A stretch of DNA of 33,169 nucleotides from Acidobacteriaceae bacterium (GTDB lineage: Bacteria > Acidobacteriota > Terriglobia > Terriglobales > Acidobacteriaceae): NCBI GenBank assembly GCA_025449575.1, contig JANWJB010000164.1, positions 1 to 33,169 of the forward strand. The letters are read 5' to 3'. A model generated the notes under the pieces. It was not told where the DNA came from, searched no databases, and was given only the letters and a program-made list of their open reading frames with translations. Shown piece by piece: positions 26,264 to 33,169 of this stretch. The translations under genes were made by a program, and so were the position numbers. The first letter of the stretch is position 1. Each line of letters opens with the position of its first letter.

Positions 26264-26905
26264 ATGGCCGCGCCCTTCACGCTTCCCCGGCTTTATCCCA
26301 TCCTCGACGCCGGCTTGCTGGCGCGCGCGGGCATTCCTGTTGAAACCTTTGCGCGCCAGCTCCGCGAGGCCGGAGTGCGCTTTCTGCAGTACCGCGATAA
26401 AGATGGTTGCGACGAAAAAGTTCTGCAGACGGCCGCGCTGCTGCGCGGCGTCTTTCCCTCTCCCGAGTGCCGGCTCATCTTGAACGATCGTGCCGCGCTC
26501 TGCCGTGCAGCCGCCTTCGACGGCGTCCATCTGGGCCAAGAGGACATGGAGCCGGCGGAGGCCCGCGCTCTGTTGGAACCCGGCGCAGTCCTCGGGCTCT
26601 CCACACACAGCCCGCGCCAGCTTGCTCAGGCCGACGCCAGCCCGGTGGACTACCTGGCCATCGGGCCCATCTACGCCACATCTTCCAAGCTGAATCCCGA
26701 TCCAGTGCTGGGACTGGATGGGCTGCGCGCCGCGCGCGGGCGGACCACAAAGCCGCTGGTGGCCATCGGCGGTATCACGCAGGCCTCCTGCCGCTCCGTG
26801 CTCGGCGCTGGAGCCGATTCGGTCTCCGTCATTTCCGCGCTATTGCCCGGAACGAAATCCACCCGCGAGTTGGCCAAAGAATTTCTCCTGCTGGCCGGGG
26901 GGTAG
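26264..26905 (+). CDS. thiE: Thiamine-phosphate synthase
   Basis: Joins the pyrimidine and thiazole phosphates to form thiamine phosphate; 213 residues, TIM-barrel fold, normal length. Motifs in order: FLQYRDKD (40-47), RLILNDRAALC (70-80), DGVHLGQEDM (86-95), GLSTHS (111-116), DYLAIGPIYATSSKLNPDPV (129-148) and PLVAIGGI (164-171), ending with GADSVSVISALLPG. The usual ATxTK phosphate-loop motif reads ATSSK here. ATG at 26264 starts MAAPFTLPRLYPILD, 11 bases after the DinB-type gene; a longer frame from 26117 only overlaps that gene. No other thiamine genes or TPP riboswitch are seen. A related TenI-type regulator is possible but less likely given the intact motifs. Confidence 0.9.
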   Translation: MAAPFTLPRLYPILDAGLLARAGIPVETFARQLREAGVRFLQYRDKDGCDEKVLQTAALLRGVFPSPECRLILNDRAALCRAAAFDGVHLGQEDMEPAEARALLEPGAVLGLSTHSPRQLAQADASPVDYLAIGPIYATSSKLNPDPVLGLDGLRAARGRTTKPLVAIGGITQASCRSVLGAGADSVSVISALLPGTKSTRELAKEFLLLAGG

Positions 26906-26968
26906 GGAAGAGAATCGTCCGGGCAGGGCAGAGCCCAACGACAACGATGGCAATGCCCCCCCGGAGCG

Positions 26969-26991
26969 ATTCCGCCGCATCGCCGCGGAAT
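26969..26991 (+). terminator. Hairpin after thiE, possible terminator
   Basis: Perfect seven-base arms ATTCCGC (26969-26975) and GCGGAAT (26985-26991) enclose a nine-base loop, 63 bases past the thiE stop. No T-run follows, so intrinsic termination is uncertain. The 180-base gap before the permease also contains TTGACA (27016-27021), a possible -35 for that gene without a well-placed -10. Confidence 0.3.
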
Positions 26992-27085
26992 TCCCCACGG
27001 CATTCCCGAATTCGATTGACATGCACCATCACTTCTATGTCTTCTGCCTAAGAGCAAACGCATTTTCAGGAGGGTGATCGGGCCT

Positions 27086-28627
27086 ATGGCGCGACTTCTG
27101 GCAACCAAGCCTCTCTCGCTGCTCGGCCGCGAGGCCAGCGAGGAGGGCGAGTATACCCTCAAGCGGTCGCTCGGCCCTGTACACCTCACTACGCTAGGCA
27201 TCGGGGCCATTGTCGGCGCCGGCATCTTTGTGCTCACCGGGCAGGCTGCCGCCCTATACGCCGGTCCGGCCATCGCGCTCAGTTTCGTCTTCGCCGGCAT
27301 CACCTGCGCCTTTGCCGCTCTCTGCTATGCCGAGTTCGCCTCCATCATTCCCATCGCCGGCTCCGCCTACACCTATGGCTACGCGACCCTGGGCGAGCTG
27401 GTTGCCTGGATCATCGGCTGGGATCTGGTGTTGGAATACGGCTTTGGGGCCGCCACTGTCGCCTCCGGCTGGTCCGGCTACTTTGTCAGCCTGCTGGAGC
27501 AGTTACATATCTACTTGCCGCCGCGCTTCACTACCACATACGGAACCGCGCTCTACTTCTATGGGAATCGTTGGGAGCCGCTCGCCTCGCTGCCGGCCGG
27601 CACGCCTGTCGCCGGGCTTCCGCACGTTACAGGCGTCTTCAACCTGGTCGCTTTCCTCGCCATTCTCGCGGTGACGGCGGTGCTGGTGATCGGGATCAAG
27701 GAATCGGCTAACCTCAACGCGGCGATGGTGATCGTCAAGCTCTCGATCGTCGGCCTCTTTGTGGTTCTCGGAGCCGATTATCTGATTCACCATCCCGGCC
27801 TCGCGCACGCCAACTGGCATCCCTTTATTCCTCCCGCGCAGCCGGGCGGAGCCTTCGGCATTCATGGAATCGCCGTCGGCGCGGCTACCGTCTTCTTCGC
27901 CTACATCGGGTTCGACGCCGTCTCGACCGCCGCGCAGGAGGCTCGCAACCCGCGACGCGATATGCCCATCGGCATTCTCGGCTCGCTGGTCATCTGCACC
28001 GTGCTCTACATCGTCGTGTCGGTGGTGCTGACCGGACTGGTGAATTATCGCCAGCTCAACGTCGCCGATCCGGTGGCCTTAGGCATTGACGTCACCGGCT
28101 TCGCCTGGGGCAGCCTGCTGGTCAAGATCGGGGCCGTTCTCGGCTTGGCGACCGTGATGCTGGTGATGTTGCTGGGCCAGTCCCGCGTTTTCTACTCGAT
28201 GTCCAGAGATGGGCTGCTCTGGCCCTGGGCCTCCGCTATCCATCCCAAATTTCGCACCCCGTGGATCTCCAACATCGTCGTCGGAAGCATCGTCGCCTTC
28301 CTCCCCGCGCTGCTGCCCATCGACAAGCTGGCGCAGCTAGTCAATATGGGTACGCTGCTGGCCTTCGTCATCGTCTGCGCCGGCGTCTGGGTCCTGCGCC
28401 GCCGCTATCCCGATCTGGAGCGCCCCTTCCGCACGCCGCTGGTCCCGCTGGTCCCTATCCTCGGCATGGGCCTCTCGTTCTATCTGATGGTCTCGCTTCC
28501 CCTGCTGACATGGGAGGTCCTGGTGATCTGGCTGGCCGTCGGCTTGATCATTTATTTTGGTTACAGTGTCAGGCACAGCCGGGTCCAGGCTCTGCCCGCG
28601 GATGAGACGGCCTCCAGCCAGCGCTAG
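27086..28627 (+). CDS. APC-superfamily amino-acid permease, cationic amino acid transporter type
   Basis: Inner-membrane secondary transporter of 513 residues with about 12-14 helices. The first helix has the substrate-binding break IGAIVGAGIFVLTGQAAA (about 39-56). YAEFASIIPIAGSAYTYGY follows, and helix 6 carries FFAYIGFDAVSTAAQEARNP, a strong marker of the cationic amino acid transporter (CAT/YfnA-like) group. GQSRVFYSMSRDGLLW and the final hydrophobic block before a polar tail also fit. ATG at 27086 has AGGAGG 12 bases upstream; an in-frame GTG at 27074 abuts that site and is unlikely. It stands between thiE and aqpZ with gaps of 180 and 155 bases, so it is probably its own unit. Substrate is not decided. 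Confidence 0.9.
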   Translation: MARLLATKPLSLLGREASEEGEYTLKRSLGPVHLTTLGIGAIVGAGIFVLTGQAAALYAGPAIALSFVFAGITCAFAALCYAEFASIIPIAGSAYTYGYATLGELVAWIIGWDLVLEYGFGAATVASGWSGYFVSLLEQLHIYLPPRFTTTYGTALYFYGNRWEPLASLPAGTPVAGLPHVTGVFNLVAFLAILAVTAVLVIGIKESANLNAAMVIVKLSIVGLFVVLGADYLIHHPGLAHANWHPFIPPAQPGGAFGIHGIAVGAATVFFAYIGFDAVSTAAQEARNPRRDMPIGILGSLVICTVLYIVVSVVLTGLVNYRQLNVADPVALGIDVTGFAWGSLLVKIGAVLGLATVMLVMLLGQSRVFYSMSRDGLLWPWASAIHPKFRTPWISNIVVGSIVAFLPALLPIDKLAQLVNMGTLLAFVIVCAGVWVLRRRYPDLERPFRTPLVPLVPILGMGLSFYLMVSLPLLTWEVLVIWLAVGLIIYFGYSVRHSRVQALPADETASSQR

Positions 28628-28752
28628 AATTTTGACTCAGGGTATGGATTGGCCAACCGGCCACGCGCGGCCATTTGTGGTGAAACGGCCCTTTGCGTCG
28701 AGTCCTTCGCCCAACCGCAAACTTTTTCCTGCGTTGATCCAAGTCCTCCGCT

Positions 28753-28758
28753 TATACT
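28753..28758 (+). promoter_or_regulatory. Possible -10 element for aqpZ
   Basis: TATACT matches the sigma70 -10 consensus at five of six positions and lies 24 bases before the aqpZ start, just upstream of its ribosome binding site. The region 17 bases further upstream (TGCGTT) is a poor -35. TTGATC is nearby but only 13 bases away. If used, the leader would be very short. The 155-base gap holds no other visible element. Confidence 0.3.
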
Positions 28759-28782
28759 GGTTCGCCTTTCAAAGGAGGCGCC

Positions 28783-29526
28783 ATGAACAAGTATTTCGCG
28801 GAATTTGTCGGGACATTTGTGCTGGTCTTTAGTGGGGTGGGAAGCGCGGTCCTCGCCGGCTCTCATATTGGCAATATCGGCATCGCTCTCGCCTTCGGCC
28901 TGTCGCTGCTGGTCATGGTCTACACGATCGGGCCGGTCTCTGGATGCCACATCAACCCCGCCGTGACTCTGGGCGTCTTCTGCTCCAGAAGAATTGGCGG
29001 CAAAGACGCCGTAATGTATGTGATCGCGCAGATCCTCGGCGCTATTCTCGCCGCCGCTCTGGTGCTCGTCATCGCGCATGGAATCGCGGGCGGCTACAGC
29101 GCTGCCGTCTCCGGCCTGGGCTCCGACGGCTATGGCTTGCATTCTCCGGACCACTATTCGATGGCCGCCGGTTTCATCGCGGAAGTCATTCTGACCATGT
29201 TCCTGGTATTGACGGTGCTGGGCTCAACCGACATTGCCGCTCCGGTCGGCTTTGCCGGCGTTGCCATCGGTCTGGTGCTTACCGTGGACCATCTGATCTG
29301 CATTCCCATCACCAATACGTCGGTCAATCCCGCGCGGAGCATCGGGCCGGCTATCTTCGCCGGAGGATGGGCATTGCAACAGTTGTGGTTATTTATCGTC
29401 GCTCCATGCATCGGAGCGGTAATTGCGGCCGGAATCTATGCCGTCGTCCGCAATCGCAAGCCGCTCATCACCACGCCTCGCGCCGAGCAGGCGCTGCCGG
29501 GAGAACAGGCGGGCAGAACGGCCTGA
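28783..29526 (+). CDS. aqpZ: Aquaporin Z
   Basis: Water channel of the inner membrane, 247 residues, six helices plus two half-helices. Both NPA boxes are intact: HINPAVT (N58-A60) and SVNPARS (N182-A184). The aromatic/arginine filter reads F38, H170, T179 and R185, the set of E. coli AqpZ, which marks a strict water channel rather than a glycerol facilitator. Stretches such as HLICIPITNTSVNPARS and GGWALQQLWLF closely follow AqpZ. The C-terminal 25 residues are a polar extension. ATG at 28783 has an ideal AAAGGAGG four bases upstream. It converges on hppA across a terminator-like hairpin. Confidence 0.96.
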   Translation: MNKYFAEFVGTFVLVFSGVGSAVLAGSHIGNIGIALAFGLSLLVMVYTIGPVSGCHINPAVTLGVFCSRRIGGKDAVMYVIAQILGAILAAALVLVIAHGIAGGYSAAVSGLGSDGYGLHSPDHYSMAAGFIAEVILTMFLVLTVLGSTDIAAPVGFAGVAIGLVLTVDHLICIPITNTSVNPARSIGPAIFAGGWALQQLWLFIVAPCIGAVIAAGIYAVVRNRKPLITTPRAEQALPGEQAGRTA

Positions 29527-29551
29527 TCGAACACTATTGTGTCTGCCCACT

Positions 29552-29597
29552 CGCCGCCGTTCTCCGCTCTCGCGAAGAATGGCGGCGGTGAGCTTTT
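29552..29597 (+). terminator. Intrinsic terminator after aqpZ
   Basis: Twelve-base arms CGCCGCCGTTCT (29552-29563) and AGAATGGCGGCG (29576-29587) pair with a single G-U wobble around a 12-base loop. A TTTT run follows at 29594-29597. The stem lies 25 bases past the aqpZ stop. Because hppA converges on it, the same stem could also slow transcription from the other side, though no T-run exists in that direction. Confidence 0.6.
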
Positions 29598-29637
29598 CCG
29601 GCAGCGGGGCGCCAACTTCAAGCTGGAGCAATACAGG

Positions 29638-31896
29638 CTAGAGAAACAGCGGTGCCAACACCAGCGTGACCGTCGCCAGCAGCTTGATCAGCACATGCAG
29701 CGAAGGTCCGGCGGTGTCCTTGAAGGGATCGCCGACCGTGTCGCCCACCACGGCGGCCTTGTGCGGCTCTGATCCCTTGCCGCCATGCGCGCCGCTCTCG
29801 ATGTGCTTTTTCGCATTGTCCCAAGCGCCGCCGCCATTGTTCATCAGCATGGCCAGCAGGATGCCGCTGATGGTGCCCACCATCAGAAGGCCGGCCACCG
29901 CTTCAGCTCCCGCCAGATTGATCGTGTGCCCATTGATCGTCGGTAAAATCTCGCCCACCATCCGGATGTGGAAGGTCGTGCTCAGGTTCTTGAAGATCAG
30001 CCCCACCGCCAGCGGCATGAACACCACCAGCGCGCCGGGCAGGATCATCTCCCGCAGCGCCGCGCCTGTGACGATGCGCACGGAGCGGCCGTAGTCCGGT
30101 TTCGACGTTCCGATCATGATGCCGGGATTCTCAGCGAACTGTGCGCGGACGTCTTTGATGATGTATTGGGCTGCCCGGCCTACCGCCCGGATGGCCAGGG
30201 AGGAAAACAGGTAGGTGAGCATGCCGCCCAGCAGCCCTCCCACGAAGACCGGAACGCTGGCCAGGTTGATGTTGTTGAACTGCCAGTTGGGCGGAATGAT
30301 CAGGCCGGCGTCGTGAAAGCGGTTGGCCACGATGTCGTGCACCGTCTCCAGATAGGCGGAGAAGAGCAGGAAGGCGGCCAGCGCAGCCGATCCGATGGCA
30401 TAGCCCTTGGTGAGCGCCTTGGTGGTGTTTCCCGCCGCGTCCAGCAGATCGGTCCGGTCGCGCACCACCTGTGGCTGGTCTGACATCTCGGTAATGCCGC
30501 CGGCATTGTCGGTGATGGGCCCGAAGGTGTCCATGGCCAAAATGTATGCGGCCGAGGAGAGCATGCCCATGGTGGCGATGGCGGTGCCGTAGATGCCCTT
30601 CGCATAGGTGGACAGCGGGGCGTCGGCCAAGCCGCGCACCCCGAAATAGTAGCTCAGCAGCAGCGCAGCGGCGATGACCAACACCGGTACCGCCGGTGTC
30701 TCCATTCCCACCGCCAGGCCGCTGATGATGTTGGTGGCCGGCCCGGTAAGGGAGGCTTTGGCGATCGCCTGCACCGGCCAATAGCGGATCTCCGTGTAGT
30801 ACTCGGTGATGCGAACGAACAGGAACGACATCAGGATGCCGACGACGCCGCAGGCTAGCAGCCACCAGCGGCCCTGCAGCATCCAGTACACCGCTGCCGC
30901 AAAACCGGCGAGCGCCAGCAGAGTGGTCACGTAGTACCCGCGGTTGAGCACATCCATCGGAACCTGGTCTTCGCGGCTGCGGACAACCAGCACCCCGATA
31001 AAGCTGGCGATCAGATTGACCGCCTGGATCACCAGAGGGAAGAGGATGCCCTTGACGCCGAGGACCGGATAGAGCGCCGTCCCCAGGATCATGGCTCCTA
31101 CGTTCTCCGCCGCCGTCGACTCAAAGATGTCGGCTCCGCGTCCGGCGCAGTCGCCTACGTTGTCGCCCACCAGGTCGGCGATCACCGCCGGATTGCGCGG
31201 ATCGTCCTCCGGGATGCCTGCCTCGACCTTGCCCACCAGGTCGGCGCCTACGTCGGCAGCCTTGGTGTAGATGCCGCCGCCCAACTGGGCAAACAGCGCC
31301 ACCAGCGAGGCTCCGAAGGTGAAGCCGACGAGCTGGTAGGGAACGTGGGCCGGGTCCTTGAGGCCGCCGAAGCAGTAGAACAGAATGCCTATGCCAAGCA
31401 GCGACAGCGCGATCACCACCAGTCCGGTCACCGCGCCTCCGCGCAAGGCCAGTTGGAGGGCGCGCCCCAAGCTGGTCCGCGCGGCGCTGGCTACCCGGAT
31501 GTTGGTGCGGATGGAGATCGACATGCCGGTATATCCGGATAGTCCCGAGCAGCAGGCCCCGATCAGAAAGCTGACTACCACCTTGCCGGCCAGCGGCGCG
31601 GTGAAGGGCGAAACCTTATAGCCGAAATAGAGTGCGATGGCCAGCAACACCGCAATCACCGCGATGGCTGCATACTGGCGCGACATGAACGCCTCCGCGC
31701 CCTCGCGAATGGCGTTTGAAATCGCGCGCATCTCTGCCAACCCCGTGTCGGCAGAGAGCACCGAACGGGATATTACCAGCGCGAACAACAGGCCCAACAC
31801 CCCGACGCTTAGAGCAATCCAGAGAAAATCCCTTCCAGGCAGCGAACCGGTGCTGCTGCTTTGAAGGAAAGAGGCCAACAAGAGGTGCAAACGCAT
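29638..31896 (-). CDS. hppA: Membrane-bound proton-translocating pyrophosphatase, K+-independent type
   Basis: Couples hydrolysis of pyrophosphate to cation pumping across the inner membrane; 752 residues, about 16 helices. Pyrophosphate- and Mg-binding motifs are intact: DVGADLVGK (215-223), EDDPRNPAVIADLVGDNVGD (230-249), DNAGGI (463-468) and GDTVGDPFKDTAGPSL near the C-terminus. K493 and T496 in GNTTKALTKG are the residues that mark K+-independent enzymes; K+-dependent ones have Ala and usually Gly there. This supports an H+ pump. ATG at 31896 has GGGGGA five bases upstream. It is single-gene, convergent with aqpZ and divergent from the E1 gene. The leader contains GC-rich dyads. Confidence 0.96.
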   Translation of the reverse strand: MRLHLLLASFLQSSSTGSLPGRDFLWIALSVGVLGLLFALVISRSVLSADTGLAEMRAISNAIREGAEAFMSRQYAAIAVIAVLLAIALYFGYKVSPFTAPLAGKVVVSFLIGACCSGLSGYTGMSISIRTNIRVASAARTSLGRALQLALRGGAVTGLVVIALSLLGIGILFYCFGGLKDPAHVPYQLVGFTFGASLVALFAQLGGGIYTKAADVGADLVGKVEAGIPEDDPRNPAVIADLVGDNVGDCAGRGADIFESTAAENVGAMILGTALYPVLGVKGILFPLVIQAVNLIASFIGVLVVRSREDQVPMDVLNRGYYVTTLLALAGFAAAVYWMLQGRWWLLACGVVGILMSFLFVRITEYYTEIRYWPVQAIAKASLTGPATNIISGLAVGMETPAVPVLVIAAALLLSYYFGVRGLADAPLSTYAKGIYGTAIATMGMLSSAAYILAMDTFGPITDNAGGITEMSDQPQVVRDRTDLLDAAGNTTKALTKGYAIGSAALAAFLLFSAYLETVHDIVANRFHDAGLIIPPNWQFNNINLASVPVFVGGLLGGMLTYLFSSLAIRAVGRAAQYIIKDVRAQFAENPGIMIGTSKPDYGRSVRIVTGAALREMILPGALVVFMPLAVGLIFKNLSTTFHIRMVGEILPTINGHTINLAGAEAVAGLLMVGTISGILLAMLMNNGGGAWDNAKKHIESGAHGGKGSEPHKAAVVGDTVGDPFKDTAGPSLHVLIKLLATVTLVLAPLFL

Positions 31897-32218
31897 TCAT
31901 ATCCCCCGAAAAGTTCGCGCGAACGCCCTCCGCCGGAGGGGCGCGCGCTTCCGTAGCTTGACGCCGGAGTCCGGCGGACAAACCGCGGTTGTTTTGGAAC
32001 ACTCTCTCCGGATTCCTGCACACGTCAGGGAGGCTCTGCGCCGCCCGTCCTGAACAGGATGGCCGCGCCGGGCTCCCCCCTCCCCACATTGCCCGGAGAA
32101 TGTTGTAAACCGCGCTGATTAAAACATGCTGGGAAAACCTCGGTCAAATAGTCCAAAATAGTTCTTGTAGAGTTAGAATTCTCTGGCGATATCCCCTCTT
32201 GGGCGTCGCAGCGAGCCG
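31897..32218. other. 322-base divergent intergenic region between hppA and the E1 gene
   Basis: It should contain both promoters. Near hppA there are two GC-rich dyads: CGCCCTCC/GGAGGGGCG (31924-31943, one bulged base) and CGCCGGA-G-TCCGGCG (31962-31976). The second has a one-base centre and looks more like a protein site than an RNA hairpin. Towards the E1 gene the DNA becomes AT-rich (about 32100-32180), with a TAGAAT -10-like hexamer at 32174-32179 but no matching -35. No gene is seen. Confidence 0.5.
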
Positions 32219-33169
32219 ATGGAGGCGGCAAAGATCGGCATGGCGAAAATGGCGGTTAGCAGTCAGGAGCGCGAGAAACCCAAAGGCTACTCCGGGCTGG
32301 AACCGGAGAGGCTGCGCGAGATCTACCGTCTCATGTACCTCTCGCGCCGTATCGATGACCGGGAAATCCTGCTCAAGCGGCAGCAGAAAACCTTCTTCCA
32401 AATCTCCTGCGCCGGGCATGAAGCCTTGCTGGTAGCCGCGGGCATGGCGCTCCGTCCCGGGTATGACTGGTTCTTTCCCTATTACCGCGATCGCGCCCTC
32501 ACCTTAACGCTGGGCAGCACCGCGGAGGACCACCTTTTGCAGGCCGTGGGAGCCGCCGCCGATCCCGCCAGCGGCGGCCGCCAGATGCCTTCCCACTGGA
32601 GCGACACCCGGCTGAACATCGTCAGTCCCTCCTCCGCCGTGACCACCCAGTGCCTGCACGCCGTCGGCTGCGCCGAAGCGGGCAGGTATTTTTCCCGGCA
32701 TCCGGAGGCGGCCGCGCGCCAGGATGGGGACTATCGCAGTTTCAAGAATGTCCGCTTCCATGGCGATGAGGTCTCCTACGTCTCGATGGGCGATGGAGCC
32801 ACCAGCGAGGGCGAATTTTGGGAGGCCATCAATTCGGCCTCCAACCACAAGCTGCCGGTGCTCTTCGTCGTTGAAGACAATGACTATGCCATCTCGGTGC
32901 CGGTGGAGATCAATACGCCGGGCGGAAACATCTCCAACCTGGTCGCCAACTTTCCCAACTTCTTTTTTGCCGAGGTGGATGGCACCGATCCAGTGGAGTG
33001 CTATGCCGTGTTTCAGCGCGCGGTTGAGCACTGCCGTTCGGGAAAGGGACCGGCCTTTGTGCACGGGCACGTGGTGCGGCTCTATTCGCACTCGCTCTCC
33101 GACGATGACCGCCTCTACCGCAGCGAAGCCGAGCGGGAGGCTGCCTCCCAGCGCGATCCTTTGCCCCGG
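32219..33169 (+). CDS. 2-oxoacid dehydrogenase E1 component (thiamine-dependent), 5' part
   Basis: The gene runs off the window; 317 codons are present with no stop. It encodes the alpha-type half of a thiamine-pyrophosphate-dependent E1, which decarboxylates a 2-oxoacid (branched-chain, pyruvate-like or acetoin). Seen are RLREIYRLMYLSRRIDDRE, the substrate-channel region CAGHEALLVAAGMALRPGYD with PYYRDRA, the TPP motif from GDGATSEGEF (191-200) to EDNDYAISVP (N221), and the regulatory-loop type YSHSLSDDDRLYR (289-301). Start is uncertain: in-frame ATGs occur at 32219, 32240 and 32249, none with a well-spaced ribosome binding site. Whether a beta half is fused downstream cannot be seen. Confidence 0.88.
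   Translation, partial: MEAAKIGMAKMAVSSQEREKPKGYSGLEPERLREIYRLMYLSRRIDDREILLKRQQKTFFQISCAGHEALLVAAGMALRPGYDWFFPYYRDRALTLTLGSTAEDHLLQAVGAAADPASGGRQMPSHWSDTRLNIVSPSSAVTTQCLHAVGCAEAGRYFSRHPEAAARQDGDYRSFKNVRFHGDEVSYVSMGDGATSEGEFWEAINSASNHKLPVLFVVEDNDYAISVPVEINTPGGNISNLVANFPNFFFAEVDGTDPVECYAVFQRAVEHCRSGKGPAFVHGHVVRLYSHSLSDDDRLYRSEAEREAASQRDPLPR

Noticed and set aside
27016-27041. TTGACA with TATGTC as a promoter for the permease
   Set aside because: The spacing is only 14 bases, and at 17 bases the -10 is poor, so it was noted only as a possible -35.

Overview
The window is a GC-rich bacterial chromosome segment with no tRNA, rRNA, insertion sequence or CRISPR array that I can see. Almost every gene is a recognisable housekeeping or energy-metabolism gene. 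Gene content and protein style (proton-pumping complex I, membrane pyrophosphatase, fused-type 2-oxoacid dehydrogenase E1) suggest a Gram-negative aerobe, possibly Acidobacteriota. That placement is an inference from general resemblance and was not tested.

Region 1 (about 1-14616, minus strand) is a respiratory complex I cluster read nuoA-C-D-(small unknown gene)-E-F-G-H-J-K-L-M-N. Many genes are coupled by 1- or 4-base stop/start overlaps. The usual nuoB slot (between nuoA and nuoC) and nuoI slot (between nuoH and nuoJ) are empty. Both encode iron-sulfur subunits that complex I needs, so they must lie elsewhere or the complex is unusual. A GTG-started 126-residue gene of unknown function sits between nuoD and nuoE.

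Region 2 (14617-15773) is a 475-base intergenic stretch with an inverted repeat upstream of nuoA, then a plus-strand unknown gene and a convergent junction holding a 16-base perfect palindrome.

Region 3 (15774-21718, minus strand) is feoA-feoB-ybiT-uup: ferrous iron uptake followed by two different ABC-F ATPases, behind a near-consensus sigma70-type promoter upstream of feoA.

Region 4 (21719-28627, plus strand) starts with a 520-base gene-free stretch containing two adjacent hairpins. A small helix-turn-helix DNA-binding protein follows, then an M24 aminopeptidase, accB and accC (biotin carrier and biotin carboxylase of acetyl-CoA carboxylase), a DinB-fold protein, thiE, and an amino-acid permease. 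The M24-accB-accC order resembles the peptidase/accBC neighbourhood of many bacteria. The M24 gene carries three in-frame 15-base tandem repeats.

Region 5 (28628-33169) has aqpZ (plus) converging on hppA, a K+-independent-type proton pyrophosphatase (minus), with a likely terminator between them. Divergent from hppA is the 5' part of a 2-oxoacid dehydrogenase E1 gene, cut by the window end. I see no clearly novel multi-gene system. The strongest leads are the complex I cluster lacking nuoB and nuoI, its extra small gene, and several unexplained dyad elements.
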